Source: Hyperoplus lanceolatus (taxonomy: Eukaryota > Chordata > Actinopteri > Uranoscopiformes > Ammodytidae). From it: a stretch of 64,000 bases of DNA. Each line of letters starts with the position of its first letter. Position 1 is the first letter of the stretch. The notes under the pieces were generated by a model that ran no database searches, was not told the DNA's origin, and saw only the letters and a program-made list of their open reading frames with translations. Positions 1-15,358 of the stretch are shown here, piece after piece. Both the position numbers and the translations under genes were made by a program. Location of the stretch: contig CM049418.1 of assembly GCA_026929865.2 (NCBI GenBank), positions 13,794,001 through 13,858,000 on the forward strand. Reading direction: 5' to 3'.

Positions 1-56
1 GCTGAACAGTCCCCGTGTCCTCACACAAAGCGAATGAACGAGAGACGGCAGTTAGT

Positions 57-71
57 ATGGATCACGATGAG
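57..71 (+). CDS. Very weak candidate start exon (MDHDE) at the left edge
   Basis: ATG GAT CAC GAT GAG is followed directly by gtaatg, a usable donor, within the first 80 bases. No second exon was recognised. Listed only because the start-plus-donor layout resembles a first exon; chance is likely. Confidence 0.15.
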
Positions 72-635
72 GTAATGTGTTTATGTTGTAAATAATGACT
101 ATTTCCGATGAATAATGGTCATCTGATGATGCTGGTGAGGCAAAGTAAACTTTGTTTTAGTAGGCTACCGCTCATTCATTTAGGAGTAAACACTGCAGTC
201 TAGTTTCGCTGCGTGAAATTGTGTATACGTTGCTTGGCAAGCCCTCCCGCCCGACTATCACTCTCCCTTTTAGCTTTTCTTCATTGCATTTTCTTTTTTC
301 TTTGATGGTTCAGCCCCGTTATCAGTCATTATGACGACAAACAACTGTATCAAACAAGCCTCCCGCTCCCCTTCCCTCCTGAGGGATAGGCTTCTCAATT
401 CACGTTCCTGCGCCACACTGAAATCTGTGACCAATACGGATATGTGACCATAGAGCATGCACGCGTGAACCGAAAATCGGACTGGGTGTACGACCAGATC
501 AAATGCAGCAATAAAAACTATATAAAAACGTATTTCTTTGCACTGATGGTCTCGTTTGCTGTTAAAGGTCATTTATGATTATGAGAGGAAACATGAGGCT
601 GTTTAAAAGATATTTAAATGTTACTCGTAGCCGCT

Positions 636-2620
636 TTAACCTGGCCCTATCATTGTTATTTGAATGAGCACATATGTATTTAATTTAACCTTTATTTATA
701 CTCAAAAGATCAGTTGAGGGTGACCCTCATTTATAATCTCTCGCTCTCTTTAGATCCAGTTCTTCGGTTTGCTGGCCACTCCAGGCCTGGGTGCTCCTCT
801 CCAAATGAAGCAGTTGGGCTGGAATCCAAGAATCTTGTCTAATCACCAAGTTGATGTACATGGAAAAAAATTAAAATAATCAGTTAACAGTTCAGATGCA
901 TTTTTGTTTCCTTTATCTAAATCATTATAGCATAGCATTACGGTTCCACATTATGTATTATTATTATAATATAATGCATTGCATTGCTGAAACTGAAATT
1001 TAAAAAAATTCTCACTGAACCTTTAACAAGTTGACACTATTTTTTAATTCAAAAAACATGTAATCTCTATGACGATTCTACACAACACATGCTCAGTTTA
1101 AGCCCATTTCTGCCTGGAATAGCAACGTGCACTTTGAATATGGAAAATGCTTACATGTGTTCACATATGGTTTGGTGTCTACAAAGCTACAATTACTGCT
1201 AAAAGTTACCTGTGAAGCTAGCCAGCACAAGCCACATGCTAACGGTGCTATGCTAGCGGGAGGCTGCATCACTAATATATTTCACATTATTCATTTCTTA
1301 CATACACACACACAACTATATCATCTCACGAATACCTTAGTTAACTCACCAATAATTTTGTTGGGCTAATGGCAGCATACTGTAATTGTAACCACCACGG
1401 GTCTTTTGAGAGAAAAAAGCACATAGCTGCTGGCCTGTTGCTTCACTGTCCAGACACACATCCTCTTTCTTGCTGGCTAATCGCTGGGTGAGTTCAAGTG
1501 CTTGAAAAACGTGGGTAATCCTCATGTCAATAAGGTTTGTAAAGAAATATTTTTCTTAAGTAAAGTCTCCAAACATATTTTCACCTTCCCAAAGTTGAAA
1601 ATACATTGCATACAGACATGCATTCCCTCTACAGCCATTGTTGATTATCAATAGCCTATTATTGATCATATAAATCACCTATAGATCTCGTTTTTTACTG
1701 GATCCTGGCCACTGGGAGGATAGAAAGACGGATGTGTGCCTGGACAGTAAAAGCAGCAGCTGAGCTACGTGCTTAAAGCCAGCTTGACCTGACCGACCCA
1801 TTATTCTCACACAAAAGACCTGTGGTGGTTACAGTTATGCTGCCATTAGCCAAATGAAATTATTGGTGAGTTAATTAAGGTGTTAGTGAGATGATATAGT
1901 TGTGTGTATGTAAGAATACTTTGAAATATATTAGCGACACAGCCTTCTGCTAGCATAGCAACGTTAGCATTAGCGGCTGCTATATGAGCAGCGTTAGCAT
2001 GAGGCTTGTGCTGGCTATCTTCACAGGTAACTTTTAGCAGTAATTGTAATGGTGGCTAAATAAAGGTGTGTTCATGGACACCAAAACGTATGTGAATAAA
2101 TGTTAACATTATTCCAAAGTGCATGTTGCTATTTCTTGCTAAAATGAGCTAAAGCTGAGCATGTGTTTTGTAGAATGGTCATAAAGTTCCATGTTTTTTT
2201 AATGAAAAAATAGTATCAACTTGTTAAAGTGAGAATCAGTGAGAATTTTATTTGATTAAGGTACCAAAGATATTTCAGTTAAGCAATGCAATGCATTATA
2301 TTATAATAATACATAATGTGGAACCATAATGCTATGCTATAATGATTTAGATAAAGGAAAAAAATGCATCTGAACGTTAACTGATTATTTTAATTTTTTC
2401 ATGTACATCAACTTGGTGATTAGACAAGATTCTTGGATTCCAGCCCAACTCATTTGGAGAGGAGCACGAGGCCTGGAGTGACCAGCAAACCCAAGAACTG
2501 GATCTAAAAGAGCAGAGATTATAAATGAGGGTCACCCCTCAACTGATCTTTCGAGTATAAATAAAGTTTAAATTAAATACATATGTGCTCATTGAAATAA
2601 CAGTGATAGGGCCAGGTTAA
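636..2620. mobile_element. Non-autonomous element with arms of over 800 bp, flanked by TTAA; piggyBac-like candidate
   Basis: The segment 640-2616 starts CCTGGCCCTATCA and ends TGATAGGGCCAGG, with TTAA immediately outside at 636-639 and 2617-2620. The two ends are inverted copies that remain alignable from 640 to about 1465 and from about 1725 to 2616, with scattered mismatches and small indels; the loop is about 250 bp. No transposase ORF is present. TTAA flanks are the target duplication of piggyBac elements, but TTAA could also belong to the repeat itself, so the superfamily is inferred. Confidence 0.7.
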
Positions 2621-3189
2621 ACTAGTGTTTAGTCACAAGAGAATGATCATTATTTTGTTTTATTTTTAGTCCTTAATTAAAATGGAACTGTTATGTTCTT
2701 TGTGTATTTTATTTTTGTTTATGTTGCAACAATGATATACACTTCAAGGAAGAGAGTTGAAAATACATATTTACCTGTTAAACCTAACTGTTGAGTCAGT
2801 GTGTCTTGTTTCACCATTGCTGTTAGCAATCCATTTCCTCCTGTTTGTTACTTACAGAGAAAATCATTAAACTGGATATCATTTGTTGAAGAAACAGTTT
2901 TGGAGTTCTTTGACGGTATTCATGTCAAATGTGAGAGCCGTGTTTCCAAATAAAACTAAAGATTCTAAATAAAATAACATTTTCTTTCTTTTTAAATTCT
3001 GACTGAATTGTGTTGATAACAGATTGTTGTCATGAATTGATTTCCAGTTGGAAATATTGTAGTATGTTTAATATTGTTATTATAGTGAATGTACACAGGT
3101 CACAAAGAGCAATGTTGATTGATGGATTGTACTTAGGTAATCCTTATTCAGCACTATTTTGCATTTGTTAAGTGTAACAAGTGATAAAT

Positions 3190-3750
3190 GGTTCCCACTT
3201 TACAATAAGGGTCACAAATAACATTAAGAAATGGTTAATTATGCTCAAGTGATGCTCAATCAGCACTAGTATTCCTTCATTAGGTGTTAATTCATGAGAA
3301 ATGCTTCTCACTTTACAATAAGGGTCACAAAGTTCATTAATAAATGGTTAATTACACTTGAGTAATGCCTATTCAGCACTGGTGTACATTTATTAAGTGT
3401 TACTTAATGGATAAATGGTTCCCACTTTACAATAAGGGTCACAAACAGCATTAATACATGGTTAATTATGCTTAAGTAATGTTACAAAAATGACATTTGT
3501 TAACAGTTAATGAATGCTTATTATTATTTGAATCAACTGTTAGTTCAAGCATAATTAATCGGTTAACTAAGGTTAACATAGGATATTTATAAACATTACA
3601 TAATGTAGTAATTAATACCTTGGTTAACATGAATACCATTAGTAAATGCTTACTAGACACATTAGTTAACAGTTAACTAATGGTTAGTTAAACCTTATTA
3701 AGCATTAACTAGCCATTAATTAATGTACCCTTATTGTAAAGTGTTACCAA
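3190..3750. repeat. Repeat block with about 114-bp tandem units and an inverted terminal copy
   Basis: The motif CACTTTACAATAAGGGTCAC recurs at 3196, 3309 and 3423 (period 113-114 bp). The right end carries it inverted (acccttattgtaaagtgttacc, 3727-3748). The interior is rich in gttaac/ttaacc words. Terminal motifs of this type are familiar from dispersed teleost MITEs; family not assigned. Confidence 0.6.
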
Positions 3751-3904
3751 AGTTTTTATAAGTGACTGAAAAGGGACATTTACACACACACACAGGCTTA
3801 GGGGATGGGTAGCCTACCATCATTCATTCTTTACCGACAGTTGGCATTCTTACATCCGGTTCAGCAATATCAAAATAAGAGTCCGGATTTCAGAGAAATT
3901 AAGA

Positions 3905-4001
3905 GGATTTAATTTGTTTTAACCGTTTAACCTTTAGTATTAACCGGTTAAAGATCTTCTTAACGGTTAATGGTTAACCAGTTAACCATGGACATCCCTA
4001 G
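3905..4001. repeat. ttaacc-rich remnant ending in a hAT-like terminus
   Basis: Short inverted ttaaccggttaa/ggttaaccagttaacc words end in catccctag, like the terminus of some hAT elements. The partner end was not found; a fragment at best. Confidence 0.25.
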
Positions 4002-4349
4002 TCACTATGTCTATAATGTGTGGCGATTTAAATCAGGAATCTGCTCATGCCTGTATACAAGCAACACCTTAGCTTGCAAGAGGAATGGACACTGCTTGTG
4101 TGTAAGCTTACACTATGTATTCAGACATGATTGAATGCAAGGCTCAGCAAAAAGCTTTTTGTTAGTGTGGGTGCAATTGTGTGTATGTTAGCAGTGTATA
4201 GGTAAGTACATTGTGAATAGAGTGAAAGAGAGAAGGCAAACAAAGATGTAATTCTAAAAATGTTTTGGAGGTATAGTATATGAAGTGTGTGATGTTTCAC
4301 ACAATGTTATAACAGTTTTACATCACATAAACATCCATTTTCTTTTCAG

Positions 4350-4496
<147 letters not shown>

Positions 4497-5036
4497 CAAC
4501 AAGGATTCTCCAGAATTGCTGAGTCTAACTTGGGCTGATATGATCCTTCCAAATAAAGGTAACAATTGATTTTCACTGTCTCCTGACCATCTGGTTTAAT
4601 GGATATGGATATATTTGTATTTTATTTGAATAAAAATAATGCCATTAGTTGATTTTAGGAGACATTATGCAAAGTCTATTGAGTCAGTAATAGGCTACTG
4701 CTTCTCATTTCCAGTATGATAAAACAGTCTGAATCAGTGTGTTTTATGATAAGGAGGATTTATGATGAAAGGGAAGTGAATGATACATCTGTGATAGCAA
4801 AATACTTTTTTATAATCTAGAAGGATTAAACCGTTAACAGCCGTGCAACACTGAAATGGGAGTCTTGATCTGTGCCAGTATCAAATCAATTTAGCAACAT
4901 CTTTATTCATTAGCTACATTAGCAGGCTGCAAATACTACATCTGCTTCACAGAACAGAAAGATGACTTAAATGCATAAAAACAACAATATAATCTGAATT
5001 CAAAAGATATGCTAAATTATTCAACTGTTAGATCCA

Positions 5037-5160
5037 ATTTTGGGAAATATGCTCATTAACTTTATTTGCCAGAGTTATGAGGATTGGAGCTGATCTTATG
5101 CTTGTAAACTAGGTACAAACCTGGAGCCAGAGACAGTTAGCTAAGTTTAGCATCAAGACT
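5037..5160. repeat. Dispersed teleost repeat (ttttgggaaatatgct family), fragment 1
   Basis: Begins ttttgggaaatatgctca and continues through gccagagttatgagg to gttagctaagtttagcat, a word order remembered from a common teleost repeat. A second copy is at 14599-14945. Confidence 0.5.
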
Positions 5161-5232
5161 TACAGCAGGGGGAAAAGACACTGCATTGCCATTTCCACAT
5201 TGGTAATAGGTTTAAAGAGTGCAGATAAAGTA

Positions 5233-5830
5233 CTATGCAAAAGTTTTAGGCAGGTGTGAAACATTTTTTGAACTAAGAATGCTTTAAAAAAACTGAGGTC
5301 GTTCATTTTCAGAAAGAAAATAAAAAGCAGTGAATGAACAGAAGAGAAACCTAAATCCAGCAGTGGCATCAACTCAGAATTGTCAGAAACCAGTGGGACC
5401 CAGGTGAACCCATCTATTGTTCTCAGCATTGAGGAAGCCATTAATCCTGATATCCAACTCCATTTGCAGAAACTCGCAAAGGAACCTCCACCCTGCTTCA
5501 CTGTTGCCTGTAGACACTCTTTAGTGTACCGCTCTCCAGCCCTTCATTGAACAACCTGCCTTCTACAGTCCAATATCAGGCCAGAGCACCTGCTGCACTC
5601 TTTCTGAGCCCCAGTTCCTATGTTTCCCAGGCATAGTTGAGTCACTTGGCCTTGTTTCCATGTTGGAGGTAAGGCTTTTTGGCACCAACCCTCCATGAAG
5701 ACCCCTTGTGTTTATGTTACATGCAAGTAGTTTTGTCTTTTGTTTATTAAACCTCTGAAGTCTACCTGACTGCACCTTTTGTCTGCACCTGGGTCCGACC
5801 TTCATTTAATCTCTCACCGGAGCGTAACAG
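5233..5830 (-). pseudogene. Degenerate Tc1-like transposon remnant
   Basis: The left end contains gcaaaagttttaggcaggtg, an end motif of a teleost Tc1-like family. On the minus strand a peptide KQGGGSF resembles the KHGGGS block of Tc1 transposases. The rest of the transposase is not readable, so this is at most a decayed copy. Confidence 0.4.
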
Positions 5831-6085
5831 CTTTGGGCTAAATACTATCAGCACTATAGTCATGAGTAAAATCAGCCAAACACCACATCTAAAGCAGAGT
5901 CTGATCATCATGTTACTTGTTTCATTAAACACCATCTACCAGCACAGTCTCTGGGATACTCTGCCCAATAAAGAATTAGTCTGGCAAAGAACACCCTGTT
6001 AAACCGCACCAATACTTCATTTTACACTTTTATTGTTCCAAACCAACAGAAAAGCTATGACATGCAAATCAGTAAACAAATGCAT

Positions 6086-6345
6086 AGCGGGTGGTAGGAT
6101 GGTTGAGTGGAACGAGGGGTTGACCAGTAACCATAAGGTCGCTAGTTCGATCCCCGGCAGCTACAGATTAGTGGGCTCCAGTTGTAATCCAGAAGCTCTC
6201 TACCTCAATGTGAGAATCTCTACCATTGCGTCCTTGAGCAAGGATCAATTCCAATACTGCTACAGGGGGGCTGTACTAGGGCTGATACATGGAAAGACAA
6301 ATATAAATTGCTTTGTGTAAATTGAACGAGTTAGTCTTAAATAAA
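6086..6345 (+). mobile_element. tRNA-derived SINE
   Basis: A tRNA-like head (ggtaggatggttgagtgg A-box region, gctagttcgatccccg B box) is followed by a tRNA-unrelated body ending near ataaattgctttgtgtaaat. Not a tRNA gene: no cloverleaf closes and the body is attached. Confidence 0.6.
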
Positions 6346-6530
6346 ATCATTATTTTGCATTCAACTGGAGGGGCATCTTGTCTTCAACTTTAATGATCTA
6401 TTATTACAAGTTGCTTGAACATAAAGAAGTGCTCTAACAATGTGTTGCTCATTTCAAACTGGCAGTACAGGAATCATTTTGCTTGGGTGCGTGCGCTTCA
6501 CCACACAAGCCCAAAAGAATAGGAAAACAG

Positions 6531-6820
6531 GGGCGGCAGTGGTGAAGTGGGTAGGAAGTTCGCCTCTGATGTGCAGGGTCGGAGGTTCGATCCCCCGTCT
6601 CCCCGCCACATGTCGAAGTGTCCCTGGGCAAGACGCTGAACCCCAAATTGCTCCCGATAGTTAGCTTAGTTAGCTCAGCACCCTAGTGCTAAGCCTACCC
6701 TGCGTGGTAGCTGCTGCTCTCGGTGTGTGTGTGTGACTGGGTGAATGTGTACAAAAAACAATGTAAAGCGCTTTGAGTCTGTGATAAACGGAGATATAGC
6801 GCTATACAAGTCCATTTACC
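6531..6820 (+). mobile_element. V-SINE-like tRNA-derived SINE, plus orientation
   Basis: Head gggcggcagtggtgaagtgg with B box ggaggttcgatcccc, then the common middle (tgtccctgggcaagacgctg, aaccccaaattgctcccgat) and the tail gtaaagcgctttgag ending agtccatttacc. Related heads occur in reverse at 52412 and 50912. Confidence 0.75.
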
Positions 6821-9800
6821 AAAGAAAATCACATTTATTGAAACAACTATTTCAGCATTATGTTCCTGAAAAACACCTGCTCTTCAAAATCAATTTCCTT
6901 AATTGATGTCCTAAACTGCTGCTAGTCTGCGTAGTTTTCTGCATGAATGGTTTTTGTCACACTTTTATGTCTTCAAGCGTTAATGGACACTTCACAGCAA
7001 TTTTATAACAATATGAGGCCTGACATTAATCAAATGGCTTTTCAAGTATCAATCTGAGTGTTTTAAAACGACTTGAAGTGCAAGATGGTGGAGAAGGTTC
7101 GCATCATTAAAATGATTCAGAAGGTAGCCTCGGGTATATTGGGAGTTATTAAAACGGACTTCTCTGTATTGGCACAGGTACCTGGCCTACTTATTGTGAA
7201 TCATCCATGCTGTCTGGTGCTAAAATAGTCCTAAAAAAAACAATCAAAGCCGGTGGTTGGGTGGCAACAGCCTGAGGGCCACAGACGCAGAAAATTATTG
7301 CTTCAAAGGCTCAGACTTGTTTGAACTGGGCAGAGGATATTTAAATGTTAATAGATGTCAAAGTAAAAGACCACTTTAAAAAGTTGGCTTTCATGTCAGT
7401 TTGATCAAGCCTGTTTAGGTGGTACAACAATCATCATGTTGAGTATGTCTGTGATACCAGGTTAAAACCTATGTGCTAATAAAGCTATCTGATATCCGAG
7501 GAGTTTCAAAAAGAGCTGAGTGTGGCGGTTTCATTACAGCTGCAAATTGGATACTGGAATGAAGGCATGTGCCGCATACGCAAACATATTTCCAACAACT
7601 TGCAACCGGGAGAACATTTGGGCTTCATCTAAACGGTTTTCTACAGGGAAATCTGCTTGTTGGCTGAGTTGGCCTGACTTTCAGCCATGTGTTTACAACT
7701 CAGCATCAGAGAGGGAGAAGGTTCTCATCTCAAAAGGCTCAACACTGACAATTCTATCAATGATGCAGCCTGCCTCTGCCTGGAAGCCTGTACAAACTAA
7801 TTAGGAGCGCTGGGGAAATCGGATCAAAATAGATTCATAGTTGGTTTTATGGATATAAAGTATATCTTCATCTTTTCAAGGGGAAAGACAGAAATCTGAC
7901 GGGATCATCTGAGAAATCACTGCTGACATCACTTTGAGTTGTTTTTTACGTTCTCTTTTGAGGAAAATGTTCACTTCAGATGAGCTCAAGCACGTACTCA
8001 TTGAACTCTAGACCCCTGAGCTAATGGTGATTACAGTGCACCAACAAACAACAGTGCATCAACCGAGGCAAGGAAGAAATCTGCTAGCAAGTAAACATGG
8101 ATGTAAACACGTGTTTTTTTACCCTGTTTTGTAGCGCCGAGAGGTTTAAACCAAAACTTCTACTAATGGGTGGGTAAACATGCACTAGTGCCCCCATACT
8201 TCCTCTGTTGGATCTCCTGTTTCATTGTGTTGACCAAAGCTCCGCTCAGGGGAAATCCTCTGGCCAACACAGTCATTACAGGGGAGTGATTAAGAGAAAT
8301 GAGCAGCCGTGCTCCAAACATCTGTGACAGCTCTGTGAGCCGGTGTGGATCCTGTGAGGGGGAACCCGAGTCAAAGTCATCAGGTGCACCAGCTGTCTGC
8401 ACCAGGCATGCTCACTCAGGACGTTGAATATTGGGACATTTTGGATAGCGCTTACTGGTGTCTGTGTACCTCAGGATCTGTTCAGCCTCATTTGAGCCTT
8501 AAGCCAAAAACTTAGGAGGACTGAAACTATCATGCAGAACAACAACAGACAATCCTATAGTGGCTAAACATAAGCCCAACCACAAATACAAACTGTGAAC
8601 AGAGTCTTACATAAGATTAACCTTCTATCAATTTACTCAATGCATGTTTATTCCACTAAAATGAAAATCTGGATCGTACAAGAGACCTTGAAGAAACACC
8701 ATACAAGCTAGTTCAGTGTGTGTTTTAATGGATGAGCAATGTGAAGGGATAAATACACGTGTTCGGTCCTTACACTCAACCAATGTTACATGCCATCCCA
8801 TGTCTCATCTCATCTCATCTCGATGATAGTTTATACTGTGATGTTTCCTGACTCTGCTGAGGTTTTTGCCTTTGAACAAGCAAACTAAAAAAATCAACAG
8901 CAATCTACTGGCAGCTGCTGCCTTGCAGAGTGCAAAGTCTCAGATGCCATAGAAGGGGCCTGTCAGAGTAGAGGTACTATATTCAGAGGTGCAGCAACTG
9001 GGTCAGAGGGTGGCATTTTGTAAAATACACCTGGATTGTCCCTCTTTTGACTTGACATTATGATGCTATATACGTTCTGTGCACACATGCCGTTATCGTA
9101 AGCAGAAACTCATCCAACACTTCCACCCTGTACGTCCTCTGTTCACTGGAAAATTGCCCAAATATGCATTACAAGATTATTCAAATGCTCAGTTAGGATG
9201 TTGTTTGTGTGTAAGCAAACAAGCATTATGCAAATGATCTTGGAGATACACTTTGGGGGTTTAGGCTAAAATGGCCACTGTGGCTGGGATGATTAGAATG
9301 CTGTTTTAGAAGCTTTCATTCCTGTAACATGATTGCTTAATTGGATTAACGCCACAAAGCCCATATACGAGACGTGGAGAACCTTTAGACACACTGACTA
9401 GTTTAAAAGCAGTAGCCTGTTTTTTTCTCTTTTTGCATATATTCTTTTGAGCTCGCTCAAGTCAAATGAAATATTCAGGCTTCATCTCTGCAAGCAGAAT
9501 ACACTCCGGATGGAATATTTCTGAATGCACACTGCTGGCTTTCTCCTGAACTGTCTCTCTACATCTCCGTACCCAATGTCACACATACACGGTTTGCCTC
9601 TGTGCTCTGTATGCTACCGATAAAATGTATGAGGCAGAGACCCCATTGAGAGTATTCATCACCCAATCAGGCGGCAATTCAGCCTTTCCTTCTCCCCTTT
9701 CCAATGCTTCTGCCTGTGCTTCTGTATGAATGTTAAAGCTACTAAACCAACATGAGATCCAGATTAGCCTACCATGGCTATGTGAGTGTGTGTGAGTGCT

Positions 9801-11106
9801 TGTATGGCGGCAGATGGTTATCCAGAAAGCAAAATGTATTCAGCAGTCATTATTACCTTTACCACAACTAGCTTGTCACTTGGTTTACTGCACACAAATG
9901 GAACTGTAAAAAAGCTACATGCCTATACCCTTCTGCACATCTTTAAGACAGTAATCATAGTTGTCAACTCAAGATGTTGAACTCCAGATGGCAGACTTTG
10001 AGGTGAAATCTTGTTAATTACATGTCAGTTCCCAGGGAAATATGCTGCCTTGTTGCTATTTATTTAGTCAGAAGTGGGTGACTGGAAGAAGCATGTGTGT
10101 GTATATGTGTGCGTCTGATCTGTGATGTTAGAATCAAACCTTCAGCGAGAAGTCATATCCCTAAGCTACCTCAGATCTTTGTAGTGGAAAGAAGTACACC
10201 ACCATAACAACCAGGTATGAATATTCTTATATCATGTGCGTGTGTTCATGCAAATTGGCTGGTAAAACAAGTCCTGTCTCCGTTGCTTTCATCTGAAGAG
10301 GTGGGTGGGTGCGTCCCAAGGATATATACGCATATAGAGTATGGTGTTTTTGGTCAAGATGACACAAGTAAACCATGTCAACTGTTAAATGAAAGACTGA
10401 TAGATAGAAAGAAAGAAATACTGTCAATGCCGCTTCAGGGTTGGTACCGTTAATGCATAAAAAAAGAATGTTATAAAATAAATGAATGATTCAGAAAACT
10501 GATGCCCAAACAAGGTCATTTGATTGTACTTAAAGGTTATTACATCAATGTGTAAAAGTCGCCTGTGTGTGCAGTAAACTCACCAGATTAAACAACAGAC
10601 ACAGTGGTTATACCTGATCTACCTCTCACACAGTTTAACAATATTAGAGAATGGATAGGATGAGTGGTCCAATGCCCTACGTTATTGGAGGAAGCAGTGT
10701 CTAATCTGTGGTTTTTGATTGGCAAAAAAATCCTTTCAGTGGAGGAACATTCGGAAAGGCAAACACTAGAATTGTTGGAATGAAGAAAACTGATTTTATG
10801 TTTTATGCGATCAGACGGTGGGAAATTATCGGGGGGCGTAGGAAAACAAGAGTGCTCTTTTCAAAACGAACATGCACAAAGCAAAAATAAAGAGGACTTC
10901 CTTTCATGTACATCACATGACCCAGCCTACAGATGGCCAAGTGTGCACCTGCGCCATACTAAACATGCCTCTTGACTGAAGGGTGGTTCAACACAGATCT
11001 GTAAATTGCAAATCATAAAGAAAGAGGGCTCGGCAAAGTGGATTGCCTCTTGGAAGAAGCAGATCTGAGGAGACTCAATACGGTGGTAGCAGGTGGGAGA
11101 CAAAAA
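6821..11106. other. Gene-free stretch, no assignable feature
   Basis: Mostly single-copy-looking AT-rich sequence. Short ORFs here have no recognisable domains. A small tctca-type repeat sits at 8805-8820. Nothing else could be supported. Confidence 0.5.
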
Positions 11107-11114
11107 GTGTGTGT

Positions 11115-11158
<44 letters not shown>
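11107..11158. repeat. (GT)n microsatellite
   Basis: GT dinucleotides with one CT interruption near 11118-11121. Confidence 0.95.
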
Positions 11159-11160
<2 letters not shown>

Positions 11161-11898
11161 GGGAAATAGAAAGGGAGGTTTGTATTGTGCACGCCATTTA
11201 TCAATGTTGACCACTGTCATCAGCGGTGGCTAACAGCCCTATTATTACATGTTAATATGGTTGTCACATGCTGGGATATTACAGGGACGAGCTATAGCAC
11301 GTCATTTCTAAAGAGATTTTTTTTCCCCTTGTGCCTGTCATACAGAACCATCTATTCTATTTTATGACAAGAAAATTCAATGTTGGAGACACACCCTATC
11401 AACACCCTGCTATTTCCTCTTTGGCATGCCACATCAATCAAGCGCTTTAGCTCCTGCGCGGCTGAACCACACATCAATCACACATTGATTTGTGAGATTC
11501 AGGTAATGGATACCCGTGGTGAATTTGCTGGAACATTGCATGGAGAATAGTGTGTTCATGCATCTAAGAGTTTGGGGGCATGTGTAATCTCCATGATTAA
11601 CCATCTCGAACACACTTTGTTGTGTGAAAGAAAGGGCTCATTTTCTGATTTGAAATCATTCAAAATGACATGACAGAACATGCTTTGCGTCGTAGTTTCG
11701 ACAGTCTCAAAAATGTGGCCGTAAACAAGGTTGTTATGGCCGATCTGAAGTACAAGGTCTGGTACAAATCGTAGGAGCTGTAATTAAAATGTAATATGAC
11801 ATTAAGGAGGACATGCGGGGAAAAAACCTAGCTGAAATTGCCTTGACTGAACTTGACAAACAGCAATCAATGCAAATGTGCAGCGTGAGTGTAAAATA

Positions 11899-11929
11899 AT
11901 GAATCATGCAATTACATTGCATGATTCAT
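11899..11929. repeat. Perfect 14-bp hairpin
   Basis: Arm atgaatcatgcaat (11899-11912) is exactly complementary to attgcatgattcat (11916-11929) around a 3-nt loop. The arms contain octamer-like atgcaat words. Function unknown. Confidence 0.6.
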
Positions 11930-12866
11930 GAGGAATTCCCTCTGACCTACTTGATACTCCGAATGGATTGAATGAATCCTTGCAGGAGATATATAGCTGG
12001 TTTGAATTATAAATATTTAAAAACTCATTGCATTTCTGATGCTGCAACACAAGATGGGAGAGGAAACAGATGGCATATGGCAAAGGTCAAGATTTCCTTC
12101 TGGGACTGGCGGAGCTATTTACGTTCCATTATCAGTGCAGCTATGCTGTAGCCTAATATTTAGGATTAATAGTTCAAATGTTCCATGGCTGATATGGTTT
12201 ATAAGTAGTTTCAGTAAAATGCTTTTTTCTTTTTTACAAAATAGATTCATGTTACAACATGTACTATGTCGGTTTCGAGAGAAGAAATAACACATTCTTC
12301 ATCTTACAAAGCTGAAAGCAGAATTTATATGTTTTTTAAGGCTCCATAGTTTAATTATATTGACTGAAGAGCCCTACCTGGTCTGGTTTGACCAGTACCT
12401 ATGAAGGCTAATGTTAGCATTCCTTGATCTAATACTTTAACAGACATTACTCAGTCAGTTCACTGATTTTGCGACAACTCAATTGTACCAATGTTTCGGA
12501 AGTTTGGCATTGTATCCCACCATTAGTAACTGCTATTCCAAAAAACATAGATATCATATTTAAGTTGCTTGGGTAGATCATTTAAAAGACGTATTATATG
12601 TTTTATAGATGGATGAGCTATATGAAACACTGGAATTATTGTGTTCGTGTGATTGAAAAATGAATGGCGCAAAACACAATGTAAAACCAATCCAAGAGCA
12701 ATCCTTTTTCTAAAGTGACCTTGTATTTTCTTCATTGGGATTCCTATTGAGAGTAGTTAACCTTCACAACACATGACTGAACCTTTGGCAACCAAACACA
12801 AAGAACAACATGCTTCCATATTCCCATCAGACTCTGAAATTCATAATTCATGATCTATAATTCCAG

Positions 12867-14598
<1,732 letters not shown>

Positions 14599-14945
14599 TT
14601 GGGAAATACACCTATTTGCTATCTTGCCAAAGAGTAAGATGAGAAGACCTATACATATAAAAAAAGTTTAAAGTTATGTTACGAGGTATGCAGGTTGCTA
14701 CTTTTTTTTAAAAGATTATTTTTTGGGCTTTTTCAAGCTTTATTGGATAGTACAGAGTTGAAATGGGGAGACAGAGAGAGAGGGGGATGACATGCAGTAA
14801 AAGTCCATGAGTCGGATTCAAACCCGCAACCACTGCAAAGAGGCCTGAGCCACTATGGTACGCGCTCTATCCACTACGCCACCGGAGCGCCCCAGATTTT
14901 GGATAAAGAGGGTACTTGCCTCCTCCTGTTTCCAGCCTTTATATG
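14599..14945. repeat. Dispersed teleost repeat (ttttgggaaat family), copy 2, split by a SINE
   Basis: Left part ttttgggaaatacacctatt through gatgagaagacctata; right part resumes after the SINE and ends cctcctgtttccagccttta, the usual end of this repeat. Same family as 5037-5160. Confidence 0.5.
14701..14892 (-). mobile_element. tRNA-derived SINE, reverse orientation (copy A)
   Basis: Read on the minus strand it starts ggggcgctccggtggcgtag, has B box gggtttgaatccg, a gacatgc/ccccatttc body and ends in a ctttaaaaaa-type tail. Same layout as 15717-15901 and 51924-52112. Confidence 0.7.
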
Positions 14946-15358
14946 AGAAAAAAGTTTTGACTGAAAGCCTATTGATTGAGCTATAGTTTTTAAGCGTTGC
15001 TCATATTTGATAAATGCTTACTTTTGACGAAATACATATTTCTGAGATCTACAAAGCACTGGATAATAGATTTCTGTCCTGATACTCTACTGCAAATTAA
15101 AAAATAAATCTTAAGCGATTGTCCCTTTGATGGAAACAGCAGTCTCAGTAATCAATTACTTGCAGTACAAAGTAATTTGCATGAACAATGAGAATCAAGA
15201 CATAAGAAAAAAATCCTACACTATCATTGAAATCAGAAAGTTTCGATGTAAATAGCAAAGACTTATCAAACGTATCCTGCTGTCAAAGAAATGTCTGGCA
15301 GACAACAGACTTAGTATACATGCATGTGTGCCAAGGGAAAGTAGGGAAAGCTGTTGCC

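Noticed and set aside
3780..4000. Possible complete hAT element
   Set aside because: Only one hAT-like end (catccctag) found; no matching start or 8-bp duplication.
6110..6150. tRNA-like A/B boxes, also at 6590, 14820, 15830, 50850, 51980 and 52350
   Set aside because: They belong to SINE heads with attached bodies and tails; no cloverleaf tRNA gene is supported.
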